Shown: in pieces, positions 7,701 to 15,090 of the stretch
How positions within the stretch are numbered: the stretch's first letter is position 1
Layout: each line of letters starts with the position of its first letter
Origin: an uncultured bacterium
GTDB taxonomy: Bacteria; Verrucomicrobiota; Kiritimatiellia; RFP12; UBA1067
Direction: 5' to 3'
DNA: 55,380 bases
Assembly: GCA_902779565.1 (NCBI GenBank)
Contig: CACZCD010000004.1
Location: 1-55,380 of the forward strand
Program-made: the position numbers and the translations under genes
The notes under the pieces: generated by a model
Database searches by the model: none
Told to the model about the DNA's origin: nothing
What the model saw: the letters and a program-made list of their open reading frames with translations, nothing else

Positions 7701-8608
7701 TTCAGCAGCTTCACGGGATATTCGCCCGCCGCCACGAGTTTGCCGATCTCCGCCGTCACGAACGGCTTGTCCTCGCGGTAGGTCACGCCGAACCAGTTGG
7801 AGTCCGTCGGCAGCACCGCGACATCCGCCTTGCCCTCGTGGATCAGTTCATCCACGACGAACGGGATGTACCACTCCGACTTCGGCGCCGTGCCGTTCTT
7901 CTCGAGCCAGGCCGGGAAACGCGCTTCCAACGCCGCGAACAGTTCCGGCGTAAAGCCCCAGAGGTTCATCGACACGCGCTCCTCGCCCGTCAGCTTCACG
8001 GGGTTCGCCTCATCCTCGAGGTTCTCCGCGCCGCCCGGCACGCGCACCAGCTTCGTCATCTCCGTGACGGCCGTAAGCTTGCCGTCCTCGACCTTGCAGA
8101 TGCCGCGCGCCACGGATCCATTGTCCGAAAGCGTAAGATCGAGCTTGTAGCCGACCATCGCAAAATGGAAGCGTCCAGAATCGGCGGATTGAGGGTTGGA
8201 GAGAAACGCCGCAAGCTTCGCAAAGGCGTCGCGCCCATAGAAGTCGTCGGCATTGATGGCGGCAAACGGCTCCTTCACGACCTCCCGCGCGGCGCGGATC
8301 GCATGCGCCGTGCCCCAAGGTTTCGTGCGCCCTTCCGGCACCGTGAACGGCGCGGGCAGGTCATTGATGTCCTGGAAGCAGTATTCCACCGGCAGCACGC
8401 CCTCGTACTTCGCGCCCACCTTCTCACGGAACTCGGCCTCGAAATCCTTGCGGATGATGAAGACGACCTTGCCGAACCCGGCGCGCTCGGCGTCGAAGAC
8501 CGAGTAGTCGAGGATCGCCTCACCGGAAGGACCCACGGGATCCACCTGCTTCAGCCCACCATAACGTGACCCCATACCAGCTGCAAGTACCACCAATGTC
8601 GGTTTCAT
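7697..8608 (-). CDS. Sugar-phosphate nucleotidyltransferase
   Basis: A 303-residue protein beginning 'MKPTLVVLAAGMGSRYGG', the nucleotide-binding G-x-G-x-R loop of sugar-1-phosphate nucleotidyltransferases, followed by 'LKQVDPVGPSGEAILDYS'. This class joins NTP and a sugar phosphate (or a similar alcohol phosphate) to make an activated NDP precursor. The 'AINADDFYGRDAF' block carries the metal-binding Asp. Substrate is unknown: it is shorter than UTP-glucose pyrophosphorylase GalU variants and resembles a roughly 300-residue family usually annotated only as nucleotidyltransferase. A strong SD, AAAGGAGATAG, fixes the start. The helicase gene overlaps its end by four bases. Confidence 0.85.
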   Translation of the reverse strand: MKPTLVVLAAGMGSRYGGLKQVDPVGPSGEAILDYSVFDAERAGFGKVVFIIRKDFEAEFREKVGAKYEGVLPVEYCFQDINDLPAPFTVPEGRTKPWGTAHAIRAAREVVKEPFAAINADDFYGRDAFAKLAAFLSNPQSADSGRFHFAMVGYKLDLTLSDNGSVARGICKVEDGKLTAVTEMTKLVRVPGGAENLEDEANPVKLTGEERVSMNLWGFTPELFAALEARFPAWLEKNGTAPKSEWYIPFVVDELIHEGKADVAVLPTDSNWFGVTYREDKPFVTAEIGKLVAAGEYPVKLLK

Positions 8609-8633
8609 GTCAATCTATCTCCTTTGATTTGTA

Positions 8634-8680
8634 ACAACTAAGCACTAACAACTAACCACTAGCCACTAACAACTAACCAC
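8634..8680. repeat. Heptamer array A, containing the hisF stop codon
   Basis: Six contiguous 7-base units plus a part: acaacta, agcacta, acaacta, accacta, gccacta, acaacta, accac. On the coding strand each full unit starts with TAG. The hisF stop (8666-8668) is the TAG of unit gccacta, so the last residues of HisF (V-V-S-C) are encoded by the array. The array fills most of the 57-base gap to the nucleotidyltransferase gene. Confidence 0.95.
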
Positions 8681-9436
8681 GAAGCCACGCTCCTTCAGGA
8701 ACGCCTTGAGTTCAGGGATCCCGATGATGTGGAAATGGAACACGCTCGCGGCGAGCAGCACCGTCGCGCCCGCCTCAGCGGCCTCGGCAAAATGCTCTAT
8801 CGTGCCCGCGCCGCCGGAAGCGACGATGTCGGCATCCGTCACCTCGCGGATCTTGCGGATGAGCGGCAGGTCATAGCCCGTGCGCACGCCGTCGGTCGAT
8901 TTGGAGGTCGGCAGCACCGTCCGCACACCGTACCCGACAACCTTCTTCGTCCATTCGATCGCATCCGCGCCCGTCGCCGTGCGGCCGCCGTCGATGAACA
9001 CCTCGTAGCCGGAAGGCATCGCCGCGTTCTGCGCCACGTCGATCGCCACCGTCACCTTCCCATCGCCGAACGCCTTCACCAGCTCGCCGATCATCTCGGG
9101 ACGACGGAAGACGGCGGAGGAGGTCGAGATCTTGTTCGCGCCCGCGTTCAACACCTCTTCGGCCGCCGCGACGGACGAGATGCCGCCGCCCATCGTGAAC
9201 GGCACCGTCACCGCCTCGGCGACCTTGCGCACCGTCTCGAGCATCGTCTTGCGACCTTCCACGGTCGCCGTGATGTCGAGCATGGCCAGCTCATCGGCGC
9301 CCGCCGCGCAATAGGCCTTGCAGCATTCCACAGGATCACCCGCGTCCTTGATGTCCACGAAATTCACGCCCTTCACGACGCGGCCCTTGATCATATCCAT
9401 GCACGGCATGATCACCAACGGTTTCTTCTCGCTCAT
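8666..9436 (-). CDS. hisF: HisF-like imidazole glycerol phosphate synthase cyclase (variant)
   Basis: A 256-residue TIM barrel clearly homologous to HisF, the cyclase that turns PRFAR plus ammonia into IGP and AICAR in histidine synthesis. The first catalytic Asp ('PCMD', residue 14), 'GRVVKG', 'MGGGI', the second catalytic Asp ('AIDV') and 'ASGGAG' are present. Odd points by alignment from memory with Thermotoga HisF: the ammonia-gate Arg5 is Val and Glu167 is Thr, Asp98 is Asn, and the 'LTSIDRDGT' loop reads 'PTSKSTDGV'. No hisH or other histidine gene is near. It could be an ammonia-dependent or HisH-divergent cyclase, or a paralogue with another amidation role. SD CCGGAG precedes the ATG. 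Confidence 0.85.
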   Translation of the reverse strand: MSEKKPLVIMPCMDMIKGRVVKGVNFVDIKDAGDPVECCKAYCAAGADELAMLDITATVEGRKTMLETVRKVAEAVTVPFTMGGGISSVAAAEEVLNAGANKISTSSAVFRRPEMIGELVKAFGDGKVTVAIDVAQNAAMPSGYEVFIDGGRTATGADAIEWTKKVVGYGVRTVLPTSKSTDGVRTGYDLPLIRKIREVTDADIVASGGAGTIEHFAEAAEAGATVLLAASVFHFHIIGIPELKAFLKERGFVVSC

Positions 9437-9472
9437 TTCATCAACTCCGGTTTGTTCAGAAATTTTGCCTTA

Positions 9473-9478
9473 ATTATA
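9473..9478 (-). promoter_or_regulatory. Extended -10 promoter for hisF
   Basis: Minus strand AATGTGATATAATTAA: TG-A-TATAAT. The TGA inside TGTGATATAAT is the stop codon of the upstream waaA gene, so gene end and promoter overlap. The ATG of hisF lies about 36 bases downstream. Confidence 0.7.
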
Positions 9479-10762
9479 TCACATTCCAACACGCCGCAGA
9501 ATGTCGCGCGCGCAGCGCTCGGTCGCCCCACGCCGACGCTCGACGGCCGCGCGGGCGCGTTCGCCCAGCGCGCGGGCTGCACTCTGACCTTCGGCGGAAA
9601 GATTCGCCAGCAGCGCCTGACGCAACCCCGCTTCGTCCTTCACCTGAAGGATCGCATCCGCCGCCAGCAGATCGCTCATCACAGGACGGAAGTTTTCCGT
9701 GTAGGGTCCCACGACCGTCGGCACACCGCACAGACACGGCTCGATCATGTTCTGCGAACCGTGGGCGCACAGACTCTTTCCGACAAACGCCACGGACGCG
9801 ATTCCAAAGAGTCCCATCAGCTCGCCCGTCGTATCGGCGAGATAGACGGTACGAACCTGTGGATTAGGAGTTTCCGTTTGCCCGCGCGAACGGCGGAGAC
9901 AACGGCACCCTGCCTTGAGGATGTTCGCTTCAACGGCATCCGCCTTCTCGAAGTGACGCGGCGCAATGACGAGCTTCACGTCCGGCGGCAGCTCGCCCGA
10001 AAGCCGCAGCAGCGCCTCGTCCTCGCCCGGCCAGGTGCTGCCGCCCAGCAGGATGCGCCCCTCGCCGATCCAAGCGCGCAGTTCCTGCTCCTTCGCGGGG
10101 TTGCGCTTCGCGACATCGAACTTGAAGCTGCCGGTCACCTCCATCGCGGAACGGTCGGCGCCAGCCGCCTCCAAGCGCGCGGCATCGAGATCGCTCTGCA
10201 CGTAGATCTTCGTGAAGCAGCGGAACACCTCGCCGAAGAACCACCGCAGCATCCGGTAGCGCGGCGCGCTGCGGTCGGAGATGCGCGCGTTGGCGAGGAA
10301 GAGCGGAATGCCGCGCCGCTTCGCCGTGCGGATGAAGTTGGGCCAGATCTCCGTCTCCGTCAGGATGATGGCGCGGGGGCGGATCCGGTCGAACGCCCGA
10401 CGCACGAGCGGCGGAAAATCGAGAGGGTTGTAGATGAGGACGTCGCGGTCCGTCACCTCCCGCTCCGCCGTGCGCCAACCCGTCGAAGAGGTCGTCGAGA
10501 AGACGAAACGCAGTTCCGGATTGACCGCGCGCATCGCCCGCATGAGCTGTCCGGCGACCTGCACCTCCCCCACGCTCACGGCATGGATCCAGATGGGAGA
10601 GGAGAGAGACCGGAGCGCGGAGAGAATCTCCTCCGGATAGCGCGCGAAGCGGTCGCCCATCCGCGCGCGGTAGCCACCGCGCCGCTTCATGCGCAGCAGA
10701 AACGACGGCAGCACCACGCAGTAGGCGAGGGCGAAGAGCACGTTATAGAGGAACCATTTCAT
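9479..10762 (-). CDS. waaA: 3-deoxy-D-manno-octulosonic acid (Kdo) transferase
   Basis: A 427-residue GT30-family glycosyltransferase that adds Kdo to lipid IVA on the inner face of the cytoplasmic membrane, an essential step in lipid A-Kdo assembly. The start at 10760-10762 gives 'MKWFLYNVLFALAYCVVLPSFLL', the expected N-terminal membrane anchor; a longer in-frame start upstream would overlap queE and is unlikely. Conserved blocks are 'IWIHAVSVGEV', 'TETEIWPNFI', 'ARISDRS', 'GSFKFD' and 'HGSQNMIEPCLCGVPTVVGP'. It begins two bases after the queE stop. It shows that the organism has a Gram-negative outer membrane. Confidence 0.93.
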   Translation of the reverse strand: MKWFLYNVLFALAYCVVLPSFLLRMKRRGGYRARMGDRFARYPEEILSALRSLSSPIWIHAVSVGEVQVAGQLMRAMRAVNPELRFVFSTTSSTGWRTAEREVTDRDVLIYNPLDFPPLVRRAFDRIRPRAIILTETEIWPNFIRTAKRRGIPLFLANARISDRSAPRYRMLRWFFGEVFRCFTKIYVQSDLDAARLEAAGADRSAMEVTGSFKFDVAKRNPAKEQELRAWIGEGRILLGGSTWPGEDEALLRLSGELPPDVKLVIAPRHFEKADAVEANILKAGCRCLRRSRGQTETPNPQVRTVYLADTTGELMGLFGIASVAFVGKSLCAHGSQNMIEPCLCGVPTVVGPYTENFRPVMSDLLAADAILQVKDEAGLRQALLANLSAEGQSAARALGERARAAVERRRGATERCARDILRRVGM

Positions 10763-10764
10763 CG

Positions 10765-11400
10765 CTATTTGATTCCGAGCACCTTGTGCGTCTGGATGGA
10801 AAGCGACCACGGCGGCCACGGCGCTTCACCGCCCGTCTTGGGCGCGGAATTCAGCTTGAGCAGCAGGTTGAACGCCCGCCGGTAGTGGATCTTGCCACCC
10901 TCCTCCAACGGCGAGATGAAGTAGTCCTTCGCCTCAATGCGTTCGCGCATCTGGCGACAGAAACCGACCATTGCCTCATCCTCGGCCACGATGCGTACCT
11001 CGTCAGCCTTCCGCACCATCGTATTTTCCGCATAGCGGTTGCGGTAGAAATACTTGGGCGAAACGGCCACATAATCGAACAACTCGATCTCCGGGATGTT
11101 GCGCGTGCCATTCGTCTCGAGCGCCAACCAATGTCCACGCGCCTTCAGGGCCAGAAGCAGATCCTTCAACCCGATGACAATCGTCGGTTCGCCGCCCGTG
11201 ATAATCACCGCGCGGTTCTTCCGCTTCTCCACCTCCCGCGTGATCTCCGAAAGCGAAAGCATCTCCTTCGTGTGCTTTCGCGTATCGCACCAGGGGCAGT
11301 TCAGGTTGCAGCCGGCGAACCGGATGAAGGTGGCCGGCATGCCTGTGTTGCGGCCTTCACCTTGCAAGGATGAAAATATAGATCTCAATCGATATGTCAT
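10765..11400 (-). CDS. queE: 7-carboxy-7-deazaguanine synthase, radical SAM
   Basis: A 211-residue radical SAM enzyme of queuosine biosynthesis. It converts 6-carboxytetrahydropterin to 7-carboxy-7-deazaguanine. The N-terminal 'FSSLQGEG' and the C-x3-C-x2-C cluster motif (C31, C35, C38 in 'CNLNCPWC') are diagnostic for QueE; 'ITGGEPT' and 'LETNGT' follow. The ATG overlaps the stop of trmB by four bases, so a tRNA-modification pair is coupled here. The next enzyme of the pathway, queC, is also in the window (52344-53021) but in another operon; queD and queF are not seen. Confidence 0.93.
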   Translation of the reverse strand: MTYRLRSIFSSLQGEGRNTGMPATFIRFAGCNLNCPWCDTRKHTKEMLSLSEITREVEKRKNRAVIITGGEPTIVIGLKDLLLALKARGHWLALETNGTRNIPEIELFDYVAVSPKYFYRNRYAENTMVRKADEVRIVAEDEAMVGFCRQMRERIEAKDYFISPLEEGGKIHYRRAFNLLLKLNSAPKTGGEAPWPPWSLSIQTHKVLGIK

Positions 11401-12104
11401 GCGGGGTCCTCCTGAAGAAAGCGTTTTCCGATGCGCCGGACGATCCCCTCGCGCGGCTCATCCTCCGGCGCCACCGTCAGCGGCGGCAGTTCGTAGTCCG
11501 TGCCCGGCCGCGCCTCCCACGCCGCCGAGAAGATGGGCAATCCCTGACCGCGAAAGCGCGTCTCGAACTCCGTCCACGCCTCAGGTCCGCGCGCCATCGG
11601 CTCCACGCGCCGATAGACCGGCTGCGGAACCGTATCGGCCGGACGCTCATACGGCGGGAAGCATTCCTCCGTAACGAACCGGAAATACTCCTCGTGGTCG
11701 GTGGCGAACTCGAGGCGTCCGCCGACAACCAGACGCTTCCAGAGCGCCCGGAGAAAGAGCGGACCGAACAGACGATGGCTATGGTGCTTCCGCTTCGGCC
11801 ACGGATCCGGGAAGAACACGTACACCGTCTGCACGCCATGCGCCGGCAGAAGGTACCAGAAGGTGTACAGCGCCTCCAAGCGCAGAACATGGGCGTTGGA
11901 GATCTTCAAACGCCGGCATTTCTCGTCGAAGGAATGAACGCGCCCCAACATCCGCTCAATGCCGAGAAAGTCATGATCGGGATGCGCCGCCGCACGGCCG
12001 GTGAGGAAGCGGCCCTTCCCGCAACCGACCTCCACCTCAAGCGGTCGAGCGGCGTCAAAGTCGATCGGCAGCGGACGGCAGGGATCTGTCACGGTGACGA
12101 TCAT
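11397..12104 (-). CDS. trmB: tRNA (guanine-N7-)-methyltransferase
   Basis: A 235-residue SAM-dependent enzyme that makes m7G46 in the variable loop of tRNA. The SAM-binding motif 'LEVEVGCGKGRFL', then 'DFLGIERM' and the TrmB hallmark 'VFFPDPWPKRKHHSHRLF' are all present. The C-terminus is slightly extended relative to the usual ~210-240 residues and ends at the queE overlap. SD GGAGGG lies before ATG. Upstream, 79 bases away, is ybgC, with heptamer array D in the gap. Confidence 0.93.
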   Translation of the reverse strand: MIVTVTDPCRPLPIDFDAARPLEVEVGCGKGRFLTGRAAAHPDHDFLGIERMLGRVHSFDEKCRRLKISNAHVLRLEALYTFWYLLPAHGVQTVYVFFPDPWPKRKHHSHRLFGPLFLRALWKRLVVGGRLEFATDHEEYFRFVTEECFPPYERPADTVPQPVYRRVEPMARGPEAWTEFETRFRGQGLPIFSAAWEARPGTDYELPPLTVAPEDEPREGIVRRIGKRFLQEDPA

Positions 12105-12163
12105 TCAGCCCTCCGTCTGCGCTTCACACGGTCACGCCTCTCTCTATAAATCCATCGAACCAT

Positions 12164-12196
12164 AATCTATCATCTATCAACTATCATCTATCAACT
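12164..12196. repeat. Heptamer array D, containing the ybgC stop codon
   Basis: Units aatctat, catctat, caactat, catctat and part caact in perfect 7-base register. The ybgC stop TGA (12184-12186) and the preceding codons V-D-R are inside it. Confidence 0.95.
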
Positions 12197-12591
12197 GCAA
12201 TCGCCGCCAGGAAACGTTCGGGCGGCGGGACTGGATGGAACGTGGTAGTGGAGACGAACGCATGGCGCGTAAAGCCGGAGACCAGCAGTTCGGGATCGCC
12301 CTTGCGGCGCACCTCGCAAGCGATCTCAATCCGCACGCCCTTCTGGGAAGCCACATAGGCCTTCACTTCCAGGAGGTCGTCGTACTTCGCGGGACGGCGG
12401 TAGTCAACCTCCGCATGGGTCACCGGAAGCGCACAGCCATCGGCCTCAAATTCGCGGTAGGTGTAGCCGCAGGCGCGCATGAGCTCATTGCGCGCCCGCT
12501 CGAAGAGCGTAAGGTAGTTGCCGTAATAGACGACACCCATCTGGTCGGTGTCGGCATACGGCACGCGATAGTCCATTGTGATCGCTTTCAT
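12184..12591 (-). CDS. ybgC: YbgC-like acyl-CoA thioesterase (hotdog fold)
   Basis: A 135-residue hotdog-fold protein with the YbgC/4-hydroxybenzoyl-CoA thioesterase motif 'YADTDQMGVVYYGNYL' near residues 12-27; the Asp in this motif is catalytic. It probably hydrolyses short- or medium-chain acyl-CoA or acyl-ACP thioesters. E. coli YbgC is linked to the Tol-Pal system, but no tol genes are here. An extended -10 lies only eight bases upstream of the ATG, predicting a leaderless or near-leaderless mRNA. The final three codons come from a heptamer array. Confidence 0.88.
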   Translation of the reverse strand: MKAITMDYRVPYADTDQMGVVYYGNYLTLFERARNELMRACGYTYREFEADGCALPVTHAEVDYRRPAKYDDLLEVKAYVASQKGVRIEIACEVRRKGDPELLVSGFTRHAFVSTTTFHPVPPPERFLAAIAVDR

Positions 12592-12599
12592 TGGGGGGA

Positions 12600-12605
12600 A
12601 TTATA
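12600..12605 (-). promoter_or_regulatory. Extended -10 promoter for ybgC, near-leaderless
   Basis: Minus strand AATATGGTATAATTCC: TGG-TATAAT, with eight bases between the box and the ATG. It sits directly after the clpB stop codon. Confidence 0.75.
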
Positions 12606-12620
12606 CCATATTCGCCCCCA

Positions 12621-14705
12621 TCACGGCGCAAGTACGACATGTCCATCCGCCGCCGTCACCCGCACGGTCGCACCCGGCGGGTACTTGCCCGCGATGATCG
12701 CCCGCGCAACCGGCGTCTCCACCTCACGCTGGATCGCGCGCTTCACCGGACGCGCCCCGTAAGCCGGATCGTAGCCATCCTTCGCCAACTGCTCCAGACC
12801 CGCCGCGTCGATCTCGAACTTCAGCTCCTGCTCGGCCAAACGCTTCGCGAAGTCCTTGAGCTGGAGCGAGACGATCTTCTGGATCTGGTCCGCCGAAAGC
12901 TCCTTGAACTCGAGGATCTCGTCGAGCCGGTTCAGGAACTCCGGACGGAACAGCCCCTTCAGCGCCTCGCGCGGCGCGTTCGAGGTCATGATCACCACCG
13001 TGTTCTTGAAGCTGACCGTGCGACCGTGGCTGTCGGTGAGCCGTCCATCGTCCAACACCTGCAAGAGCAGGTTGAAGACATCGGGATGCGCCTTCTCGAT
13101 CTCGTCCAGCAGCACCACCGAATACGGCTTGCGCCGGACGGCCTCCGTCAGCTGCCCGCCTTCATCATAGCCGACATATCCCGGCGGCGCGCCGACAAGA
13201 CGGCTCACCGCGAACTTCTCCATGTACTCGCTCATGTCGATGCGCACGAACGCCGCCTCGTCGTCGAACAGCTCCGCCGCCAACGCCTTCGCCAGCTCCG
13301 TCTTGCCCACGCCCGTCGGACCGAGGAAGAGAAACGCCCCCACAGGGCGCTGACGGTTCTTCACGCCCGCCCGCGAACGCAGCACGGCGTCCGCCACCGC
13401 ATCGACGGCGGCGTCCTGTCCAATCACGCGCTGATGCAGAACTTCAGGGAGCTTGAGCAGCTTCTCTCGCTCGCCCTCCAAAAGCTTCGTCACGGGGATG
13501 CCGCTCCAGCGCGAAACCACTTCCGCGATCTCGTCCGCCGTCACCTCCTCCTTTAGAAGCGCGCTTCCGCCTGCCGCACGCATCGCCTCCTCGTGCGCCT
13601 TGAGCTTCTTCTCCAGCTCCGGGATCACGCCATACTTCACGCGAGCGGCGGTTTCATTGTCGCCGCGCGTCAGCGCCTGCGTATAGCTGATCTTCGCATT
13701 GTCCAAGGAGGCGCGGATCTTGCGGACATCCTCAAGCGCCGCCTTCTCCTTCTCCCACTGCGCCGTCATCTCGTCGTTCTTCACCTTCAGGCCCTTCAGT
13801 TCCTCCTGAAGTTCCGCCAACCGCTTCTTGGAGGCGTCGTCCTTCTCCTTCTTGAGCGCAATCTCCTCAATCTCCAAACGCCGCACATGGCGCGAGATCT
13901 CGTCCAGTTCCTGCGGCTTCGAGTCGAGTTCCGTGCGGATGCGCGCGCAGGCCTCGTCCAGAAGATCGATCGCCTTGTCCGGCAGGAATCGATCCTGGAT
14001 GTAACGCGCCGACAGCACCACGGAGCTGACGAGCGCCGCGTCCTGGATGTGGACGTTGTGATACTTCTCAAAACGCTCCTTCAGACCGCGCAGGATCGAG
14101 ATGGAATCCTCCTCCGAGGGCGGATCCACCTGCACGGGCTGGAAGCGCCGTTCGAGCGCAGCATCCTTCTCCATATACTTGCGGTATTCGTCGAGCGTCG
14201 TCGCGCCCACGCAGTGCAGTTCGCCGCGCGCCAACATCGGCTTGAGCATATTGCCGGCGTCGGAACTGCCTTCCGTCTTGCCGGCGCCCACGATCGTATG
14301 GATCTCATCAATGAAGAGGATGATCTTCCCCTCCGACTCCTTGATCGCCTTCAGCACGGCCTTCAGACGCTCTTCGAACTGTCCGCGGTACATGGCCCCC
14401 GCCATCAGCGCCGTCATGTCGAGCGAAAAGACCGTTCGGTCCTTCAGCCCTTCCGGCACGTCGCCGCGCACGATACGCTGGGCGAGACCTTCAACGATAG
14501 CCGTCTTGCCGACGCCCGGTTCGCCGATGAGGACAGGGTTGTTCTTGGTCTTGCGGGACAAAATTCGGATGACGTCACGGATTTCCGTGTCGCGGCCAAT
14601 CACGGGATCGAGCTTGCCGGAACGCGCACGCGCCGTCAGGTCGTCACCAAACTTCTGCAGAGGATTCTTCGTGTCCTCTTCAATAGGATTGACTTGTTCA
14701 TTCAT
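12621..14705 (-). CDS. clpB: ClpB-type disaggregase lacking the N-terminal domain
   Basis: A 694-residue Hsp100 ATPase that with DnaK threads aggregated proteins through its pore. It has AAA1 with Walker A 'GEPGVGKT' (61-68), a full-length coiled-coil middle domain (roughly 265-385, '[17 protein letters not shown]...') that separates ClpB from ClpA/ClpC, and AAA2 with Walker A 'GPTGVGKT' (462-469), then a C-terminal D2 small domain. The ~145-residue N domain of normal ClpB is missing: the protein begins just before '[17 protein letters not shown]'. The start is well supported by AGAAGGAGAA, and no in-frame N domain lies upstream, so this is a true N-less form like the short ClpB made by internal initiation in E. 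coli. Confidence 0.93.
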   Translation of the reverse strand: MNEQVNPIEEDTKNPLQKFGDDLTARARSGKLDPVIGRDTEIRDVIRILSRKTKNNPVLIGEPGVGKTAIVEGLAQRIVRGDVPEGLKDRTVFSLDMTALMAGAMYRGQFEERLKAVLKAIKESEGKIILFIDEIHTIVGAGKTEGSSDAGNMLKPMLARGELHCVGATTLDEYRKYMEKDAALERRFQPVQVDPPSEEDSISILRGLKERFEKYHNVHIQDAALVSSVVLSARYIQDRFLPDKAIDLLDEACARIRTELDSKPQELDEISRHVRRLEIEEIALKKEKDDASKKRLAELQEELKGLKVKNDEMTAQWEKEKAALEDVRKIRASLDNAKISYTQALTRGDNETAARVKYGVIPELEKKLKAHEEAMRAAGGSALLKEEVTADEIAEVVSRWSGIPVTKLLEGEREKLLKLPEVLHQRVIGQDAAVDAVADAVLRSRAGVKNRQRPVGAFLFLGPTGVGKTELAKALAAELFDDEAAFVRIDMSEYMEKFAVSRLVGAPPGYVGYDEGGQLTEAVRRKPYSVVLLDEIEKAHPDVFNLLLQVLDDGRLTDSHGRTVSFKNTVVIMTSNAPREALKGLFRPEFLNRLDEILEFKELSADQIQKIVSLQLKDFAKRLAEQELKFEIDAAGLEQLAKDGYDPAYGARPVKRAIQREVETPVARAIIAGKYPPGATVRVTAADGHVVLAP

Positions 14706-14774
14706 GGTTTATTCTCCTTCTCCACCCCCTATAAGCAACTCCCATGCCGAACCCCAAACTGCCAGAATTCCAAA

Positions 14775-14801
14775 CGAGAATTTGTCTCGGACTAATTCTC
14801 G
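14775..14801. promoter_or_regulatory. Perfect 8-11-8 inverted repeat at the clpB transcription start
   Basis: Arms CGAGAATT and AATTCTCG separated by 11 bases. It lies just downstream of the clpB -10 box, overlapping the expected start of transcription, a position suited to a repressor. The sequence is not CIRCE (TTAGCACTC-N9-GAGTGCTAA), so a HrcA site is not supported. Confidence 0.55.
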
Positions 14802-14811
14802 CAGAGGCATA

Positions 14812-14817
14812 ATTATA
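14812..14817 (-). promoter_or_regulatory. -10 box of the clpB promoter
   Basis: Minus strand TTTAGGTATAATTATG contains a perfect TATAAT. This is the only listed promoter without TG at -15/-14. No convincing -35 hexamer is seen. The leader is about 100 bases long. Confidence 0.65.
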
Positions 14818-14900
14818 CCTAAATGATCGTTTATTGATCTATTTTTCGTACATTGATGTCTTCATCGGTGAAACTACCAACAGCCACGCCCGTGTCATTC

Positions 14901-14916
14901 TGTCACACCTGTGACA
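14901..14916. promoter_or_regulatory. 7-2-7 inverted repeat upstream of clpB
   Basis: TGTCACA-CC-TGTGACA, a perfect palindrome with TGTGA-like half sites, about 85 bases upstream of the clpB -10 box. It could be an operator, or a transcript hairpin after the GDSL gene. No regulator can be named. Confidence 0.35.
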
Positions 14917-14926
14917 TCCCACACTA

Positions 14927-15010
14927 GCCACCACCCACTAGCAACCAACCACTAACCACTAGCCACTAACAACTAGCCACCAATCACTAACCACTGACCA
15001 CTATCCACCA
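14927..15010. repeat. Heptamer array B, long block
   Basis: Twelve consecutive 7-base units in exact register (gccacca, cccacta, gcaacca, accacta, accacta, gccacta, acaacta, gccacca, atcacta, accactg, accacta, tccacca). Same family as arrays A and C. With the following element and 15063-15090 it fills the gap between the GDSL gene and clpB. Confidence 0.95.
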
Positions 15011-15013
15011 ATC

Positions 15014-15054
15014 CCTCCGCGCCCTCTGCATCTCTGCGTGAGACAATCCAATCA
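15014..15054. repeat. Short copy of the CTCTGCGTGAGA intergenic element
   Basis: CCTCCGCGCCCTCTGCATCT-CTGCGTGAGA-type sequence related to the 68-base repeats at 5071 and 5171. Here it interrupts heptamer array B. Confidence 0.6.
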
Positions 15055-15062
15055 CCCCACTA

Positions 15063-15090
15063 ACCACTAGCCACTAATCACTAACCACTA
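15063..15090. repeat. Heptamer array B, short block containing the GDSL gene stop codon
   Basis: Units accacta, gccacta, atcacta, accacta. The TAG stop of the SGNH hydrolase (15088-15090) is the terminal cta of the last unit. Confidence 0.95.

Noticed and set aside
14775-14801. CIRCE heat-shock operator for clpB
   Set aside because: The inverted repeat is real, but arms and 11-base spacer do not match TTAGCACTC-N9-GAGTGCTAA.
14927-15090. CRISPR array
   Set aside because: Units are 7 bases, degenerate and contiguous; there are no 25-37-base repeats with unique spacers and no cas genes.
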